The translations under genes and the position numbers were made by a program. From assembly GCF_014852005.1 (NCBI RefSeq), contig NZ_JACVAU010000004.1:174031-238030 (forward strand): a DNA stretch of 64,000 bases, read 5' to 3'. The notes below the pieces were generated by a model. That model worked only from the letters and a program-made list of their open reading frames with translations. It searched no databases and was not told where the DNA came from. The DNA comes from Pseudoxanthomonas sp. PXM03. GTDB lineage: Bacteria; Pseudomonadota; Gammaproteobacteria; Xanthomonadales; Xanthomonadaceae. Of the stretch, positions 53,439 to 62,418 are shown in pieces (the first letter of the stretch is position 1; each line of letters starts with the position of its first letter).

Positions 53439-55342
53439 ATCGAATCGCCCTCGCTCTTCTCGTTTTTCTCGCAATGCCGGCCGCACACGCCGTCGAACTG
53501 CCGCGCATCTTTGCCGATGGCATGGTGGTGCAGCGCGACCAGCCGGTGCAGGTCTGGGGCCAGGCGGCCCCGGGCGCGCGCGTCGTGGTGGCGTTCGCCG
53601 ACCGTGACGGCACGGCGCACGCCGATGCCAGCGGCCACTGGTCGCTGGAATTGCCCGCGCTGCCCGCCGGTGGTCCGCACGTGATGCGTATCGACGATGG
53701 CGCCGGCGCGCGTGTGCTGCAGGACGTACTGGTGGGCGATGTGTGGCTGGCCAGCGGGCAATCGAACATGGAGTGGCCGATCGCGCAGTCGGCGGATCCG
53801 GAGGGGGAGATCGCGCGCGCGACCGATCCGCAGATCCGCCATTTCAAGATCCCCAAGTCCTGGGCCGGCACGCCGCAGGCGCAGCTCGCAGGCGGCGAAT
53901 GGGTCGCCTCGTCGCCGCAGGCCGCGGGCAAGTTCTCGGCGGTGGCGCATTTCTTCGCGCGCGAACTGCGCAAGGTCACCGGCGTGCCGATCGGCATCAT
54001 CGACAGCACCTGGGGAGGCAGTCGCATCGAAGCCTGGATGGATGCGCCATCGCAGGGGCTGGACGAAAAGGCGCTCGCCCAGCAGGCCAGCACGCTGCGC
54101 GCGCAGGATGAGCAGGCGCTGGCGCGGACGCGCCGCAATCTGGCGCGCTGGCCGGATCTTCCCGTCGATGATGCAGGCTGGCAGTCCGCCGGGACCGACG
54201 CGTCCGCGTGGACGCCGATCAAGGTGCCCGTGCTGTGGGAAGCCACGGGTTGGAACGGCATGGACGGCGTGGCGTGGTACCGCACCACGTTCACGCTGAC
54301 CGCCGAAGAAGCCGCTGCCGGCGTGACGCTGGGCGTGGGCCGCATCGATGATTCCGACACCACCTGGGTGAATGGCACCCAGGTCGGCCAGACGCACATG
54401 CAGTACAACCTGCCGCGCCGCTACACCGTGCCGGCATCGGCCCTGCATGCGGGCGTCAATCACGTGGCCGTGCGCGTATCCGACTTCGGCGGCGGGGGCG
54501 GCATCCACGGCGACGCGGCCGAGGTCTTCGTCCAGCCGCAGGGCGCCGCACCGCGCACGCTGGCAGACTGGTCGTTCCGGCCGTCCAGTGTCAGCGTCGC
54601 CCTGGTCGACGACAAGAACCAGCATCCCACCCTGCTGTACAACGCGATGATCCATCCGCTGCAGCCCTACGCACTGCGCGGCGTGATCTGGTACCAGGGC
54701 GAATCGAACGCGAACACGGTGGCGGATGCGCTGAAGTACCGTACCCAGTTCCCGGAGATGATCCAGCAATGGCGTCGCCAATGGCAGGCGCCCGAGTTGC
54801 CGTTCCTGTGGGCGCAGCTGGCCAACTTCTCGTCCGGCGTCGACCAGGGCGACCAGAGTCCGTGGGCGGTGCTGCGCGAATCGCAGTCGGCCACGCTGTC
54901 GCTGCCGGCCACCGCACAGGTCGTGACCATCGATATCGGCAATCCGGCCGACATCCATCCGCTCAACAAGCAGGACGTCGGCAAGCGACTCGCGCTGGCG
55001 GCGCGGCACGTCGCGTACGGTGAATCAATGGTCTACCACGGGCCGGTCCATACGCAGGCGCAGTTCTCGGACGGCGTCGCGACCCTCGCTTTCGATGCCG
55101 GCGCTAGCGCGCTCGCCGTGCGCGGGGACGGCACGCGCGTGCATGGCTTCGCGCTGGCCGGTGCCGATCGCGTCTTCCATCCGGCGGAGGCCGCGCTCGT
55201 CGACGGTGGTGTCGTCGTGCGCAGCGACGAAGTGAAGACGCCGGTGGCCCTGCGCTATGGCTGGTCCGACAACCCGGCCGACGCCGACCTGATCAACGCG
55301 GCGGGCTTGCCTGCCTCGCCTTTCCGTACCGATGCGTGGTGA
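53435..55342 (+). CDS. SGNH acetylesterase, CE20-like (sialate O-acetylesterase fold)
   Basis: Removes acetyl groups, in this locus probably from xyloglucan side chains; 635 aa with a Sec signal peptide (NRIALALLVFLAMPAAHA). Catalytic Ser110 is in LASGQSNMEWP; WYQGESN gives the oxyanion block; Asp506-x-His508 in PADIHPLNK complete the triad. An inserted beta-sandwich (about 240-375) sits in the SGNH fold. The family CE20 was founded on the xyloglucan acetylesterase at the same position of the X. citri XyGUL. The GTG start at 53435 overlaps the GH74 stop. Confidence 0.88.
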   Translation: MNRIALALLVFLAMPAAHAVELPRIFADGMVVQRDQPVQVWGQAAPGARVVVAFADRDGTAHADASGHWSLELPALPAGGPHVMRIDDGAGARVLQDVLVGDVWLASGQSNMEWPIAQSADPEGEIARATDPQIRHFKIPKSWAGTPQAQLAGGEWVASSPQAAGKFSAVAHFFARELRKVTGVPIGIIDSTWGGSRIEAWMDAPSQGLDEKALAQQASTLRAQDEQALARTRRNLARWPDLPVDDAGWQSAGTDASAWTPIKVPVLWEATGWNGMDGVAWYRTTFTLTAEEAAAGVTLGVGRIDDSDTTWVNGTQVGQTHMQYNLPRRYTVPASALHAGVNHVAVRVSDFGGGGGIHGDAAEVFVQPQGAAPRTLADWSFRPSSVSVALVDDKNQHPTLLYNAMIHPLQPYALRGVIWYQGESNANTVADALKYRTQFPEMIQQWRRQWQAPELPFLWAQLANFSSGVDQGDQSPWAVLRESQSATLSLPATAQVVTIDIGNPADIHPLNKQDVGKRLALAARHVAYGESMVYHGPVHTQAQFSDGVATLAFDAGASALAVRGDGTRVHGFALAGADRVFHPAEAALVDGGVVVRSDEVKTPVALRYGWSDNPADADLINAAGLPASPFRTDAW

Positions 55343-55349
55343 CCCCCGA

Positions 55350-57023
55350 ATGCCTTCGATGATGCCCCGTCGCCTGTTGCTGCTGTCGCTCGTCGCGCTG
55401 CTCGGCCTAGCCGCCTGCCAACCCACCGGAAAAGGCGATGCGCCGGCCACGGCGAAGGGCGACGGCGCGGCCGATGCCTCCGGTGCCACGCCGATCCCGC
55501 AGATCGTCAGCAAGGACGGTCGCCACGCACTGATGGTCGACGGCGCGCCGTTCCTGATCCTCGGTGCGCAGGTCAACAATTCCAGCAACTGGCCGCAGGC
55601 GCTGGACGATGTGTGGCCGGCCATCGACGTGGTCAAGCCGAACACGGTGATGGTGCCGGTGGCCTGGGAGCAGGTGGAAGCGAAGGAAGGCGCCTTCGAT
55701 TTCTCCTTCGTCGACGTGCTGCTCAAGCAGGCGCGCGAGAAGAACGTGCGGCTGGTACTGCTGTGGTTCGCCACCTGGAAGAACAACGGCCCGAACTACG
55801 CGCCGGCCTGGGTCAAGCTGGACAACGTACGCTTCCCGCGCGTCATCACCGCCGACGGCCGCACGCTGAACTCGCTGTCGCCGCATGCGCAGGCCACGCT
55901 GGATGCCGACCGCAAGGCCTTCGTCGCGCTGATGACGCACCTGAAGGCCGCCGACCCGCAGCGCACCGTCATCCTGGTGCAGCCGCAGAACGAACCCGGC
56001 ACCTACGGCAGCGTGCGCGATTTCTCGCCGCTGGCGCAGAAGGTGTTCGAAGGGCCGGTGCCCGACGCGTTGCTGAAGAAGCTGGGCAAGACGCCGGGCA
56101 CCTGGCGCGAGGTGTTCGGCGCCGATGCCGACGAGTTCTTCCACGCCTGGCATATCGCGCACTACATCGACCAGGTCGCCGAGGCCGGCAAGGCGGTCTA
56201 TCCGCTGCCGATGTTCGTCAACGCCGCGCTGCGCGGGCCGTTCAATCCCGGCCAGCCGGGGCAGTACGCCAGCGGTGGCCCCACCGACAACGTGCTGGAC
56301 GTATACAAGGCCGCGGCGCCGCACATCGATCTGTTGGCGCCGGACATCTACATGCCCGAGTACACCCACTACACCACGGTGCTGGACCGTTACTCACGCC
56401 CGGACAACCCGCTGTTCGTCGCCGAGACCGGCAACCGCGAGGAATACGCACGCTACTTCTTCTCCGCGCTGGGTGAGCAGGCCATCGGCTGGTCGCCGTT
56501 CGGCATCGACTACTCGCGCTATTCCAACTGGCCGCTCGGCGCCAAGCACATGGACGAGAAGACGCTGGCCACGTTCGCGATGAACTACGCGATGGTGAAG
56601 CCGGCGGCTCGCGTCATCGCGCAGGCGAGCTTCGAGGGCAAGGTGCGCGGCACCGCCGAGCAGCCGGGGCAGGCGGTGCAGACGGTGAAGATCGATGACC
56701 GCTGGAACATGGTGGTGACGTATGGCGTGCCGCAGTTCTGGTTCCAGGGCGAGCCGCCCGGCAATCCGGAGCCCATCGGCCGCGCGCTGGTGGTGCAACT
56801 GGGGCCGGACGAGTTCCTGGTCACCGGCGCGCACGCGCGCATCAACATCCACGCCGCCGATCCGGCGCTGGCCGCACGGCAGATCTACGACGTCGTCGAC
56901 GAGGGCACCTACGTCGATGGCAAGTGGGTGTTCCGCCGTCGCTGGAATGGCGACCAGACCGACTACGGCCTCAATTTCTCCAGCGTCCCGCAATTGCTGC
57001 GGGTGAAGCTGGCGACCTACTGA
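55350..57023 (+). CDS. GH35 beta-galactosidase lipoprotein (xyloglucan side-chain)
   Basis: Removes the beta-1,2-galactose capping xylosyl side chains, 557 aa. A lipoprotein signal with lipobox LAAC (Cys about residue 23) predicts membrane attachment. The TIM barrel shows acid/base Glu215 (VQPQNEPGTYG) and nucleophile Glu359 (FVAETGNREEY); the C-terminal third resembles the DUF5597 domain of Bgl35A-type enzymes (Cellvibrio japonicus). The start is uncertain: I use the ATG at 55350; 55332, overlapping the esterase stop, and downstream Met codons at 55359 and 55362 are alternatives, and no strong ribosome site is seen. Confidence 0.9.
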   Translation: MPSMMPRRLLLLSLVALLGLAACQPTGKGDAPATAKGDGAADASGATPIPQIVSKDGRHALMVDGAPFLILGAQVNNSSNWPQALDDVWPAIDVVKPNTVMVPVAWEQVEAKEGAFDFSFVDVLLKQAREKNVRLVLLWFATWKNNGPNYAPAWVKLDNVRFPRVITADGRTLNSLSPHAQATLDADRKAFVALMTHLKAADPQRTVILVQPQNEPGTYGSVRDFSPLAQKVFEGPVPDALLKKLGKTPGTWREVFGADADEFFHAWHIAHYIDQVAEAGKAVYPLPMFVNAALRGPFNPGQPGQYASGGPTDNVLDVYKAAAPHIDLLAPDIYMPEYTHYTTVLDRYSRPDNPLFVAETGNREEYARYFFSALGEQAIGWSPFGIDYSRYSNWPLGAKHMDEKTLATFAMNYAMVKPAARVIAQASFEGKVRGTAEQPGQAVQTVKIDDRWNMVVTYGVPQFWFQGEPPGNPEPIGRALVVQLGPDEFLVTGAHARINIHAADPALAARQIYDVVDEGTYVDGKWVFRRRWNGDQTDYGLNFSSVPQLLRVKLATY

Positions 57024-57091
57024 ACGATCCACGGGCCGGTTCCGCCGGTCCATGAACCGGGACGCCTGCGGGCGCCCACGAGGAGCAAGCG

Positions 57092-59938
57092 ATGGGTTAC
57101 TTGAAGACGTTGACGGTGCCGCTGCTGGCCCTGGCTGCAGCGGGCGCCAACGCCGCGGGCAACGAGGCCGTCGAGAAGATCGACCACGGCGTGATCGTGC
57201 GCCCCGCCGACGCGTCCGCCGCCGACGTGAAGGTGGAAGCGGTCGCGCCGGGCATCCTGCGCGTGATGGCCGATCCCGACGGCGACTTCGCCCGCACGCC
57301 CAGCCTGATGCGGGCGAAGACCGGTGCGCCGCCGGCGGTGAAGGTGGGCGAAGCCGGCGGGCAGGTGACGGTCAGCACGCAGGGCATTTCGGCGAAGGTC
57401 GATGCCCGCACGGGGCAGGTCAGCTTCTTTGACGCCGCCGGCAAGCCGCTGCTCGCCGAGCGCGCGCGCACCTTTTCTCCGGCGACGTTCGAGGGCAAGG
57501 ACTACTACAGCATCCGCCAGCGCTTCGAATCGACGGACGACGAAGCCTTCTACGGCACCGGCCTGCACCAGCAGGGCTGGATGAACCTCAAGGGCCGCGA
57601 TGTCGAACTGCTCCAGCACAACATCGACAAGGCGATTCCCTACCTCGTCTCCACGCGCTACTACGGCATCCTGTGGGACAGCAATGCCATCACCCGCTAC
57701 GGCGATCCGCGCGGCCTGCAGCCGCTGGGCGCATCGCTGGACCTGTTCGACGCCCAGGGCAAACCGGGCGCGCTGACGGCGCGCTACACCGTCAACGGCA
57801 AACAGGTGGTCGAGCGTCGCGAAAGCGAGGTGAACTACCAGTACATCAAGGACCTCGCCAACTTCCCCGCCGCGGGCAAGAACATGGCGCAGGGCGGACG
57901 CAGCGACGTGGTGTGGGAGGGCGAGATCGCCGCCCGCACCGATGGCCGGCATACGTTCTCGGTCTACAACAGCGAGTACGCCAAGCTCTACATCGACGGC
58001 AAGCTGGTCATCGACCGCTGGCGCCAGAACTGGAATCCGTGGCACCACGAGTTCGCGCTGGACATGAAGGCCGGCCAGCGCCACAAGGTGAAGCTGGTGT
58101 GGGACCGCATCGAGCCGGCGTACATCGCGCTGCTGCATCGCGATCCGCTGCCCGCCGACGAGGCGAAGGACCTGTCGATCTGGTCCGAAGCCGCGCAGGC
58201 CATCGACTACTACGTCGTCGCCGGCGACGACGCCGACCAGGTGCTTGCCGGCTACCGCACTCTGACCGGCAAGGCCGTGCTGCTGCCGAAGTGGTCGTAC
58301 GGGTTCTGGCAGAGCCGCGAGCGCTACAAGACCCAGGCCGAGCTGACCGGTGCGCTGGACGAGTACCGCAGGCGCAGGCTGCCGATCGACGCCATCGTGC
58401 TGGACTGGTCGTACTGGCCGGAGGACGCTTGGGGTTCGCATGATTTCGATGCGAAGAACTTCCCGGATCCGGATGGCATGGTCGACCACGTGCACGACCA
58501 GCATGCGCAGATCATGATCTCGGTGTGGCCGAAGTTCTATCCGACCACCGCGAACTACAAGGAACTCGACGCCGCCGGCCACATGTACCACCGCAACGTG
58601 GAAGTGGGCGAGCTGGACTGGATCGGCAAAGGCTACCTGAACTCGTTCTACGACCCGTATTCGAAGGAAGCGCAGGACATCTTCTGGCGCCAGGTCAATG
58701 GCAAGCTCAACGCCAAAGGATTCGATGCGTGGTGGCTGGATGCCAGCGAGCCGGACCTGCACAGCAACATCGACATCGGCGAGCGCAAGGCGCGCACCAC
58801 GCCGACCTCGCTGGGTCCGTCGGTGGAATTCTTCAACTCGTATCCGCTGGTGCATTCGGAAGGCGTCTACCGCGGTTCGCGCGAGCAGGATCCGGACAAG
58901 CGCGTCTTCATCCTGTCGCGCGCGTTCTTCGCGGGCCAGCAGCGCGCCGGCGCGGCGTTCTGGAGCGGCGACATCGTGCCGCGCTGGGACGACCTGCGCG
59001 AACAGATCTCCGGTCTGGTGAACGCCTCGATGGCGGGCGCACCGAACGTCAGCTTCGACATCGGCGGTTTCTCGCCGGAACGACGCTACGAAACGAAGGA
59101 CCCGGCGCACCTGGCCGAGTGGCGCGAGCTGAGCCTGCGCTGGTTCCAGCACGGTGCGTTCGTGCCGATCTTCCGCCTGCATGGCCAGTTCCCGTACCGC
59201 GAGATCTGGGAGATTGCACCGGAAGGCACGCCGCACTACGACAGCTTCGTCCACTACCTGAAGCTGCGCTACACGCTGCTGCCGTACATCTACACGCTGG
59301 CCGGCGATACGTATCACCAGGATGGCACCTTGCTGCGCACGCTGGCGATGGACTTCCCGTCCGACTCAAAGGTGCGCGATATCGCCGACCAGTACATGTT
59401 CGGGCCGGCGTTCCTGGTCGCCCCGGTCACCACGTTCAAGGCAACCACGCGCCAGGTCTACCTGCCGGCGGGCGCGAGCTGGATCGACTTCGAGACCGGC
59501 AAGCGCTACGACGGCGGCCAGACGATCGAGGCGGCCGCACCGCTGCAGCGCATGCCGCTGTTCGTCCGTGCCGGCGCCATCGTGCCGCGCACGGTGGTGC
59601 AGCAGTACGTGGACGAGAAGCCCGATGCGCCGCTGACGATCGAGGTCTACACCGGCGCCGACGGCACGTTCTCGCTGTACGAGGACAACGGCCGCAGCTA
59701 CGGCTACGAGCGCGGCGAATCCAGCCGCATTCCGCTGGCGTGGAACGAAAAGGCGGGTGAACTGCGCATCGGCGCGCGCGAAGGTCGCTATCCCGGCATG
59801 GTCGCCAACCGTGAGGTGCGGGTCCGTTTCATTGATGGTCCCCGCGCCGATGCCGGCGCGCTGGAACCGGCGGCCGACGTCACCGTGCGTTACGACGGCA
59901 AGGCGCAGGCCGTGCGGTTTCCCCGCACTGCACGATGA
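57092..59938 (+). CDS. GH31 alpha-xylosidase with PA14 insert
   Basis: Removes alpha-1,6-xylose from xyloglucan oligosaccharides; 948 aa with a Sec signal peptide (to about residue 22). The beta-sandwich is interrupted by a PA14-like insert (about 235-380, WEGEIAARTDGRHTFSVYNSEYAKLYIDGKLVID), as in Cellvibrio Xyl31A. The barrel has nucleophile Asp550 (WWLDASEPD) and acid/base Asp627 (FWSGDI). AGGAG lies 8 nt before the ATG. It follows GH35 by 68 bp. Confidence 0.95.
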   Translation: MGYLKTLTVPLLALAAAGANAAGNEAVEKIDHGVIVRPADASAADVKVEAVAPGILRVMADPDGDFARTPSLMRAKTGAPPAVKVGEAGGQVTVSTQGISAKVDARTGQVSFFDAAGKPLLAERARTFSPATFEGKDYYSIRQRFESTDDEAFYGTGLHQQGWMNLKGRDVELLQHNIDKAIPYLVSTRYYGILWDSNAITRYGDPRGLQPLGASLDLFDAQGKPGALTARYTVNGKQVVERRESEVNYQYIKDLANFPAAGKNMAQGGRSDVVWEGEIAARTDGRHTFSVYNSEYAKLYIDGKLVIDRWRQNWNPWHHEFALDMKAGQRHKVKLVWDRIEPAYIALLHRDPLPADEAKDLSIWSEAAQAIDYYVVAGDDADQVLAGYRTLTGKAVLLPKWSYGFWQSRERYKTQAELTGALDEYRRRRLPIDAIVLDWSYWPEDAWGSHDFDAKNFPDPDGMVDHVHDQHAQIMISVWPKFYPTTANYKELDAAGHMYHRNVEVGELDWIGKGYLNSFYDPYSKEAQDIFWRQVNGKLNAKGFDAWWLDASEPDLHSNIDIGERKARTTPTSLGPSVEFFNSYPLVHSEGVYRGSREQDPDKRVFILSRAFFAGQQRAGAAFWSGDIVPRWDDLREQISGLVNASMAGAPNVSFDIGGFSPERRYETKDPAHLAEWRELSLRWFQHGAFVPIFRLHGQFPYREIWEIAPEGTPHYDSFVHYLKLRYTLLPYIYTLAGDTYHQDGTLLRTLAMDFPSDSKVRDIADQYMFGPAFLVAPVTTFKATTRQVYLPAGASWIDFETGKRYDGGQTIEAAAPLQRMPLFVRAGAIVPRTVVQQYVDEKPDAPLTIEVYTGADGTFSLYEDNGRSYGYERGESSRIPLAWNEKAGELRIGAREGRYPGMVANREVRVRFIDGPRADAGALEPAADVTVRYDGKAQAVRFPRTAR

Positions 59939-59999
59939 CAGCAGGGTGGTCGGGCGGCACCATGGAAACCGGTAGACAACACCTGTCCGGGAGGGCTGG

Positions 60000-62405
60000 A
60001 TGATGCAGTCCCCGCGCCCGGGCATGTCGCCGGTCGCCGTCGACACCGGGCCACATGATCCCGGTCGCCGCACCCTGTTCAAGGGCGTGGCGGGCGGTGC
60101 ACTGGTGGCGGGACTGCCCTGGGATGCCGCTGCGGCGCCAGCGGGCGCGACGACGGCGCAGGACCTGCGCCTGTGGTATCGCCAGCCGGCGCGCGTCTGG
60201 GTGGAAGCGTTGCCGGTCGGCAACGGCCGACTGGGCGCAATGGTGTTCGGTGGCGTGGCGCACGAGCGCCTGCAGCTCAACGAGGACACGCTGTACGCGG
60301 GCGGGCCGTATTCGGCAGTGAATCCGAAAGCGCGCGAGGGGCTGCCGCAGGTGCGCGCGCTGATCTTCGCGGGTCGTTACGCGGAAGCTGCCGCGCTGGC
60401 CGACGACACGCTGATCTCGCGGCCGGTGAAACAGATGGCCTACCAGCCGCTGGGCAACCTGTGGCTGCAGTTCGACCGGCTGGACGGCGTGGCCGACTAC
60501 CGGCGCGAGCTGGATCTCGATGCCGCCGTGGCGCGCACCACGTTCCGGGTCGGCAACGGCGTGCACCGTCGCGAGGTGTTCGTCTCGCCGGTCGACCAGT
60601 GCATCGTCGTGCGCTACACCGTCGAAGGCGGCGACGCGATGATCGGCCGGATACGCACCGGCAACGAACATGCGACGACCACGCGGGTCGTCGACGGCGG
60701 CTGGCACGTCAGTGGTCGCAACGTCGGCAAGCACGGCATCGAGGGCCGCCTGCGCTTCGCCTTCCGCGTGCAGGTCGCGCACCGCGAGGGCCAACTGCGG
60801 GTGGAGCAGGATCAGATCGCCTTCGATGGCGTGCGCGAGCTGGAGTTGCGCATCGTCGCCGCGACCAGCCATGTGGCATACGACGATGTCAGCGGCGATC
60901 CCGACGCGAGCACGGCCGCGCAGCTGGGGCGGGTGAAGGACAAGGCGTTCGATGCGGTGCTGGCCGACCATCTGGCCGAGCACCGCCGGCTCTTCCATCG
61001 CGTGCGGCTGGACCTGGGACGTACCGCCGCGGCCGACCTGCCCACCGACGAGCGCATCGCCGCGTTTGCGCAGGGCGACGATCCCGCGCTGGTGTCGCTG
61101 TACCACGCGTACGGACGCTACCTGTTGATCTGCAGCTCGCGGCCGGGCAGCCAACCCGCCAACCTGCAGGGAATCTGGAACGACCTGATGGATCCGCCGT
61201 GGGAGAGCAAGTACACGGTCAACATCAATACCGAGATGAACTACTGGCCCGCCGAAGCGAACGGCCTGGGCGAGTGCGTCGAGCCGCTGCAGCGCATGCT
61301 GGAGGAACTGGCGAAGACCGGTGCCGGCGTCGCCCGCGACATGTACGGCGCCGGTGGCTGGATGCTCCACAACAACACCGACCTGTGGCGCGCGGCCACG
61401 CCGCCGGATGGCGCGCGCTGGGCGCTGTGGCCGACAGGAGGCGCCTGGTTGCTGCAGGCGCTGTGGGACCGCTGGGACTACGGCCGCGATACGGACTACC
61501 TGAAGCAGGTCTGGCCCCTGTTCAAGGGCGCCGCGCAGTTCTTCGTCGACACGCTGCAGGACGATCCGCAGACCGGCCACAAGGTCACCGTGCCGTCGCT
61601 GTCGCCGGAGAACGAACATCCCTTCGGTGCGGCGATCTGCGCCGGCCCGACCATGGATGCGCAGATCCTGCGCGATCTGTTCGGCCAGTGCATCGAGGCC
61701 GCACGCGTGCTTGGCGTGGAGGCAGACTTCGCCACGCGGCTCGCCGCGCTGCGCGACCGGCTGCCGCCCAACCGCATCGGCAAGGTCGGGCAGCTGCAGG
61801 AATGGCAGCAGGACTGGGACATGCAGGTGCCCGAGATCCACCACCGCCACATCTCGCACCTTTACGGTCTGCATCCCAGCGCGCAGATCAACCGGCGCGA
61901 CACGCCCGAGCTGGCGCGCGCCGCGCAACGCACGCTGGAGATCCGCGGCGACGAGGCCACCGGCTGGGGCATCGCGTGGCGGCTGAACTTCTGGGCGCGC
62001 CTGTGGGATGGCGAGCACAGCCTGAAGATCCTGCGCATGCTGCTGTCGCCGCAGCGCAGCTACCCGAACCTGTTCGACGGGCACCCGCCGTTCCAGATCG
62101 ACGGCAACTTCGGTGGCGCCGCCGGCATCGTCGAGATGCTGGTGCAGAGCTGGGGCGGATCGATTTTCCTGCTGCCCGCGCTGCCGTCGTCATGGCGCGA
62201 CGGCGAAGTCGAAGGCGTGCGCGTGCGCAATGCCGCGCGACTGGACCTCAACTGGAAGGCAGGACGGCTGGCGCACGCGACGTTGCACTCGGACAAGGGC
62301 GGCCGCTACGCATTGGTCCATGCGGACCAGACGCTCGACATCGAACTCGCCGCCGGGGCATCGGCCACGGTGCGGCTGCGCAATGGCGCGCTGGTGCGCG
62401 CATGA
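60000..62405 (+). CDS. GH95 alpha-L-fucosidase, Tat-exported
   Basis: Removes terminal alpha-1,2-linked L-fucose (or L-galactose) from xyloglucan; 801 aa with all GH95 blocks: LWYRQPARVWVEALPVGNGRLGAMVFGGVAHERLQLNEDTLYAGGP, NLQGIWNDLMDPPWESKYTVNINTEMNYWPAE, LSPENEHPF, WQQDWDMQVPEIHHRHISHLYGLHP and PPFQIDGNFGGAAGIVEML. The N terminus PGRRTLFKGVAGGALVAGL is a twin-arginine signal. The start ATG at 60000 (a second at 60003) has GGGAGGG upstream. A loose ACCGGT-centred dyad (59963-59978) lies upstream of it. Confidence 0.94.
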   Translation: MMQSPRPGMSPVAVDTGPHDPGRRTLFKGVAGGALVAGLPWDAAAAPAGATTAQDLRLWYRQPARVWVEALPVGNGRLGAMVFGGVAHERLQLNEDTLYAGGPYSAVNPKAREGLPQVRALIFAGRYAEAAALADDTLISRPVKQMAYQPLGNLWLQFDRLDGVADYRRELDLDAAVARTTFRVGNGVHRREVFVSPVDQCIVVRYTVEGGDAMIGRIRTGNEHATTTRVVDGGWHVSGRNVGKHGIEGRLRFAFRVQVAHREGQLRVEQDQIAFDGVRELELRIVAATSHVAYDDVSGDPDASTAAQLGRVKDKAFDAVLADHLAEHRRLFHRVRLDLGRTAAADLPTDERIAAFAQGDDPALVSLYHAYGRYLLICSSRPGSQPANLQGIWNDLMDPPWESKYTVNINTEMNYWPAEANGLGECVEPLQRMLEELAKTGAGVARDMYGAGGWMLHNNTDLWRAATPPDGARWALWPTGGAWLLQALWDRWDYGRDTDYLKQVWPLFKGAAQFFVDTLQDDPQTGHKVTVPSLSPENEHPFGAAICAGPTMDAQILRDLFGQCIEAARVLGVEADFATRLAALRDRLPPNRIGKVGQLQEWQQDWDMQVPEIHHRHISHLYGLHPSAQINRRDTPELARAAQRTLEIRGDEATGWGIAWRLNFWARLWDGEHSLKILRMLLSPQRSYPNLFDGHPPFQIDGNFGGAAGIVEMLVQSWGGSIFLLPALPSSWRDGEVEGVRVRNAARLDLNWKAGRLAHATLHSDKGGRYALVHADQTLDIELAAGASATVRLRNGALVRA

Positions 62406-62418
62406 AGAAGGAAACAGC

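Noticed and set aside
51114..53486. 790-codon minus-strand frame opposite GH74
   Set aside because: Shadow frame; the plus strand has BNR repeats, signal peptide and ribosome site.
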